DNA from: Bacteroidales bacterium
GTDB lineage: Bacteria > Bacteroidota > Bacteroidia > Bacteroidales > P3
DNA: 24,250 bases
NCBI GenBank assembly: GCA_016281475.1
Contig: JAEEIS010000148.1
Location: 1-24,250 of the forward strand
Direction of reading: 5' to 3'
Below the pieces are notes generated by a model that worked only from the letters and a program-made list of their open reading frames with translations, was not told the DNA's origin and did not search any database. Both the position numbers and the translations under genes were made by a program. This document shows, piece after piece, positions 21,959 to 24,250 of this stretch. The stretch's first letter is position 1, and every line of letters starts with the position of its first letter.

Positions 21959-22579
21959 TTACATGGACGTGGAGAGTATGGTTCGCAGATGGTCGGCATT
22001 GTGGAAGAGGATGCCTTGCAGCCCGAGACGGTTGGCGCCTTCGATGTTGGCGGGGTTGTCGTCGACGAAGAGGCACTGGTCGGCACGGAGGTTGTAGCGG
22101 TCGAGCAGTGTTTGGAAGATTTTGGGGTGGGGCTTGACGGCGCGTATGTCGCCTGATACGACGTAGTGGTCTATCAGTTGCAACACAGGGAATTTGGCCC
22201 GGGCTTGTGGGAATGTTTCCATTGACCAGTTGGTGAGGCCGTAGATGCCGATGGCGGGGTTGGACTTGAGCTCCTGCACCAACTGGCGCATGTCGGGCAT
22301 TTCGCCTGGCAGGGAGTCCTCCCAGCGCGACATGTACATCTCGATGGCTTCGGCATATTCAGGGTAAAGAGCCTGACGCTCTCGGATGACTAGGTGTGAA
22401 TCTTCGCCAGCGTCGATGCGGTCGCGGAACTGCTGGTCGCAGACGTGCCGCCAAAAGAACCAGTAGCGTGCCTGGTCGCCCTCGAAGTAGGGCAGGAACA
22501 CCCGTTCGGGTTCCCATCGCACTAGGACGTTTCCAAAGTCGAAAATGACGGCGCGAGGCCGTTGACATTCATTTTGCAT
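21959..22579 (-). CDS. HAD-superfamily (IA) phosphatase-like hydrolase
   Basis: The 206 residues show HAD motif I at FDFGNVLV (nucleophile D14, with glycine in place of the second aspartate, as in the YihX-like group), motif II at GLTNWS, motif III lysine in AVKPHPKIF and motif IV in CLFVDDNPANIEGA. An alpha-helical cap lies between about residues 25 and 100. YihX itself dephosphorylates alpha-glucose-1-phosphate; the substrate here is unknown, and a sugar phosphate would suit the surrounding polysaccharide genes. The start lies 2 nt after the stop of the SGNH-like gene, so it is cotranscribed with it. The dehydratase promoter lies downstream. Confidence 0.88.
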   Translation of the reverse strand: MQNECQRPRAVIFDFGNVLVRWEPERVFLPYFEGDQARYWFFWRHVCDQQFRDRIDAGEDSHLVIRERQALYPEYAEAIEMYMSRWEDSLPGEMPDMRQLVQELKSNPAIGIYGLTNWSMETFPQARAKFPVLQLIDHYVVSGDIRAVKPHPKIFQTLLDRYNLRADQCLFVDDNPANIEGANRLGLQGILFHNADHLRTILSTSM

Positions 22580-22581
22580 GG

Positions 22582-23496
22582 TCAGTTTATTTTCGTTTCA
22601 ATGAGTGGCTTGAGGTCCTCGGCCAAATGGCGAGAGAAGATTTCGGAGCCTTGACGGTTGAGGTGCATGATGTTGTAGAAGTAACGTGTGTCGTTACAAA
22701 GGGTGTCGTCTAGGTAGTTGAGTATGGGCAGGTGGTACTTGTCGGCGTAGTGTTGGTAGATGCTCCACATTTGGGGAGAGAAGCCTCGGTGGCGAGAGAG
22801 ATAGGAATGGATGGGAGTATGGACAAGTATGACTTGGATGCCTTCTGCGGTGGCATCGGCAAGGAATTGTTCGAATTCTACCATGGTTCTAGGGTCTTCG
22901 CCGAATGTTGTGTCAAGGTTGAGTGATAGGGTGTCGACCCCCCAATGGAGATTCATGCTACAGTAGCCTTTGATAGAGGTGTTTACGTCTTTGTATAGGT
23001 TCCGTAGACCGAAGTTGGCATAGCGGTAGAATGGGAGCATTTTGTCGGCGAGGGTGTATTGTTCGTATGGTAATACCCAGTGGCGGACATCGGCATCGTT
23101 GAAGTAGGGGAAGTATTGATATTGGTCGTAGCCAGAGGTGTGGGCGAGGGTGGCCTCGTCGATATTTTGGATTATGATGCGAGGTTTTGGATTGTACTTT
23201 CGATAAAGGCGGTAACGAGTGTATTGCCTATTAAAGGCACTGCCGTCGAATCCTAGGTTATAGGTGTGGGTGAGGAGGGCGGAGTCGAGAATGGTGGGCG
23301 AGATGTGTTCCCATGCCCGCGAATTGCCCATGATGATGAGGTCGGCGGTGATTTGTCCGTGGAAGATGTCTGTCCAGCAGGCATAGGGACCTACGTGTCG
23401 TTGACGAAGTTTGTTGGTGAGACATACGTCGAGAACAGCCATGACAATGGTGGCGAGGACGATAAAGAGGAGGGTGCGGATGAGGAACTTTTTCAT
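22582..23496 (-). CDS. SGNH-like membrane-anchored protein, probable partner of the MBOAT O-acyltransferase
   Basis: The 304-residue protein has an N-terminal membrane anchor (about 5-24) and a periplasmic domain. It contains IIMGNSRAWEH (putative nucleophile S59 in a GNS block) and, near the end, MHLNRQGSEIFSRHL (H278), arranged as in SGNH/GDSL and DltD- or AlgJ-like proteins. A beta-alpha-beta pattern (GIQVILVHTPIHSYL) lies between. It starts 3 nt after the MBOAT gene, a standard pairing in which the MBOAT passes an acyl (usually acetyl) group across the membrane and the SGNH partner moves it to a glycan. That role is inferred; no specific acceptor can be named. Confidence 0.82.
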   Translation of the reverse strand: MKKFLIRTLLFIVLATIVMAVLDVCLTNKLRQRHVGPYACWTDIFHGQITADLIIMGNSRAWEHISPTILDSALLTHTYNLGFDGSAFNRQYTRYRLYRKYNPKPRIIIQNIDEATLAHTSGYDQYQYFPYFNDADVRHWVLPYEQYTLADKMLPFYRYANFGLRNLYKDVNTSIKGYCSMNLHWGVDTLSLNLDTTFGEDPRTMVEFEQFLADATAEGIQVILVHTPIHSYLSRHRGFSPQMWSIYQHYADKYHLPILNYLDDTLCNDTRYFYNIMHLNRQGSEIFSRHLAEDLKPLIETKIN

Positions 23497-23499
23497 GGT

Positions 23500-24250
23500 T
23501 CAGAATTGGAAATAGATGAATTGGTTGCCCGTGCCGGGATTGAAGAGGGCGATGGTGACTAGGACGACTAGGTAGAGGGCGAACCGTATGGCCCGTGGAC
23601 GGATGCGGGAGAATTGCAGGGGACAGCCTTGACTGCGGTGACACCACTCTTCGACCAGCACGAGGAAGATGAAGGCAAAGAGGTGCATGTAATGGATGGG
23701 GGAGGGGTGGCTGGGAATGGTAAGGAGTCCTTTGCCGGGGATGGCGGAGATGTAGTGCCACGCCTGGACGATGTTGTCGGCACGGAAGATAATCCAGCCG
23801 ATGGTGGCAAGCAGGAAGGTGAGCAACATGGCTCCGCTTTCCTTTATGCTGGGCAGCAGACGACCTTCGGCCACGGTGTCGCGGTAGCGGCGGTTTTTGC
23901 CCAAGAGAATGAGGGGTAGGAAGAGTAGGGCGTGGTAGGCTCCCCATGCGATGAATGTCCAGTTGGCACCATGCCAAAAGCCGCTGAGGAGGAAAATCAC
24001 GAAGGTGTTGCGGATGATTTTGGCTTTGGAACAGCGGCTGCCGCCAAGGGGGATGTAGACGTAGTCGCGAAACCAGGTGGTGAGGGATATATGCCACCTT
24101 CGCCAGAATTCGGCAATGTCGCGGCTGAAGTAAGGTACGTTGAAGTTGCGCATCAGTCGTATACCGAAAAGTTTGGCTGTGCCGATGGCTATGTCGGAGT
24201 AGCCTGAGAAGTCGCCGTAGATTTGGAAGGCAAAGAGGATGGCGGCAAGC
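23500..24250 (-). CDS. MBOAT-family membrane O-acyltransferase (AlgI/DltB-like), 5' end off the window
   Basis: Only the C-terminal 249 residues are visible; the frame remains open to the right edge, beginning LAAILFAFQIYGDFSGYSDI. The methionine at 24153 is internal. The visible part has the AlgI landmarks: YGDFSGYSDIAIGTAKLFGI, PYFSRDIAEFWRRWHISLTTW, FRDYVYIPLGGSR and the catalytic histidine in SGFWHGANWTFIAWG, and ends NQFIYFQF, typical of the family. These proteins transfer acetyl or related groups to extracellular polysaccharide from the cytosolic side. The SGNH-like gene directly downstream is the expected partner. Confidence 0.95.
   Translation of the reverse strand, partial: LAAILFAFQIYGDFSGYSDIAIGTAKLFGIRLMRNFNVPYFSRDIAEFWRRWHISLTTWFRDYVYIPLGGSRCSKAKIIRNTFVIFLLSGFWHGANWTFIAWGAYHALLFLPLILLGKNRRYRDTVAEGRLLPSIKESGAMLLTFLLATIGWIIFRADNIVQAWHYISAIPGKGLLTIPSHPSPIHYMHLFAFIFLVLVEEWCHRSQGCPLQFSRIRPRAIRFALYLVVLVTIALFNPGTGNQFIYFQF

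Noticed and set aside
24151..24153. ATG as the start of the MBOAT gene
   Set aside because: The frame continues upstream to the window edge with the conserved YGDFSGYSDI motif, so the methionine is internal.

Overview
The window looks like a chromosomal segment of a member of Bacteroidota, most likely order Bacteroidales. The grounds are promoters with the Bacteroidota -7 box TAnnTTTG and little use of Shine-Dalgarno sequences, a Bacteroidota-type RNA polymerase omega gene between bamD and coaBC, LpxC/LpxA outer-membrane biogenesis genes, and a type 1 periplasmic-binding protein with an N-terminal LysM. Species cannot be named from the sequence. Coding density is high and no RNA gene, insertion sequence, phage or CRISPR array was seen.

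Layout. (1) Positions 1-5912, minus strand: a housekeeping run transcribed bamD - rpoZ - coaBC - lytic transglycosylase - uvrA (uvrA runs off the left edge). (2) 5913-6644: the only long non-coding stretch, holding two copies of a compound palindromic repeat, an ATTCATG cluster, a perfect 10-bp tandem array and the guaA promoter. (3) 6645-11684, plus strand: guaA - LysM/ligand-binding protein - lpxC - lpxA - small lipoprotein; the second to fourth genes overlap by ATGA. (4) 11752-24250, minus strand: a surface-polysaccharide locus. In transcription order it holds an MBOAT O-acyltransferase (enters from the right edge), an SGNH-like partner, a HAD phosphatase, a membrane UDP-GlcNAc 4,6-dehydratase, an O-antigen ligase/polymerase, then a separately promoted set: UDP-HexNAc 6-dehydrogenase (TviB type), WbpB, WbpE, and a large FAD/Fe-S dehydrogenase of the YdiJ/D-2-hydroxyacid type.

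How the genes work together. TviB/WbpB/WbpE would make a UDP-2-acetamido-3-amino-2,3-dideoxy-hexuronate. WbpB-type enzymes re-oxidise their NADH with 2-oxoglutarate and release 2-hydroxyglutarate. The next gene, one base downstream of wbpE, is a flavoprotein of the family that oxidises D-2-hydroxyglutarate. I propose that this four-gene unit makes an aminosugar and recycles its own by-product.

The other notable layer is repetitive DNA. Nearly every junction carries a short tandem array with a fixed period: 7 nt (AATTRAR), 8 nt (16923-16994), 9 nt (5061-5097) or 10 nt (6341-6400). A roughly 50-nt two-hairpin palindromic element occurs in intergenic sites, and related sequence also lies in frame inside genes. 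Several stop codons (coaBC, the FAD/Fe-S dehydrogenase, bamD) lie within these arrays, and coaBC, the dehydrogenase and wbpE carry repeat-derived peptide segments in linkers or loops.
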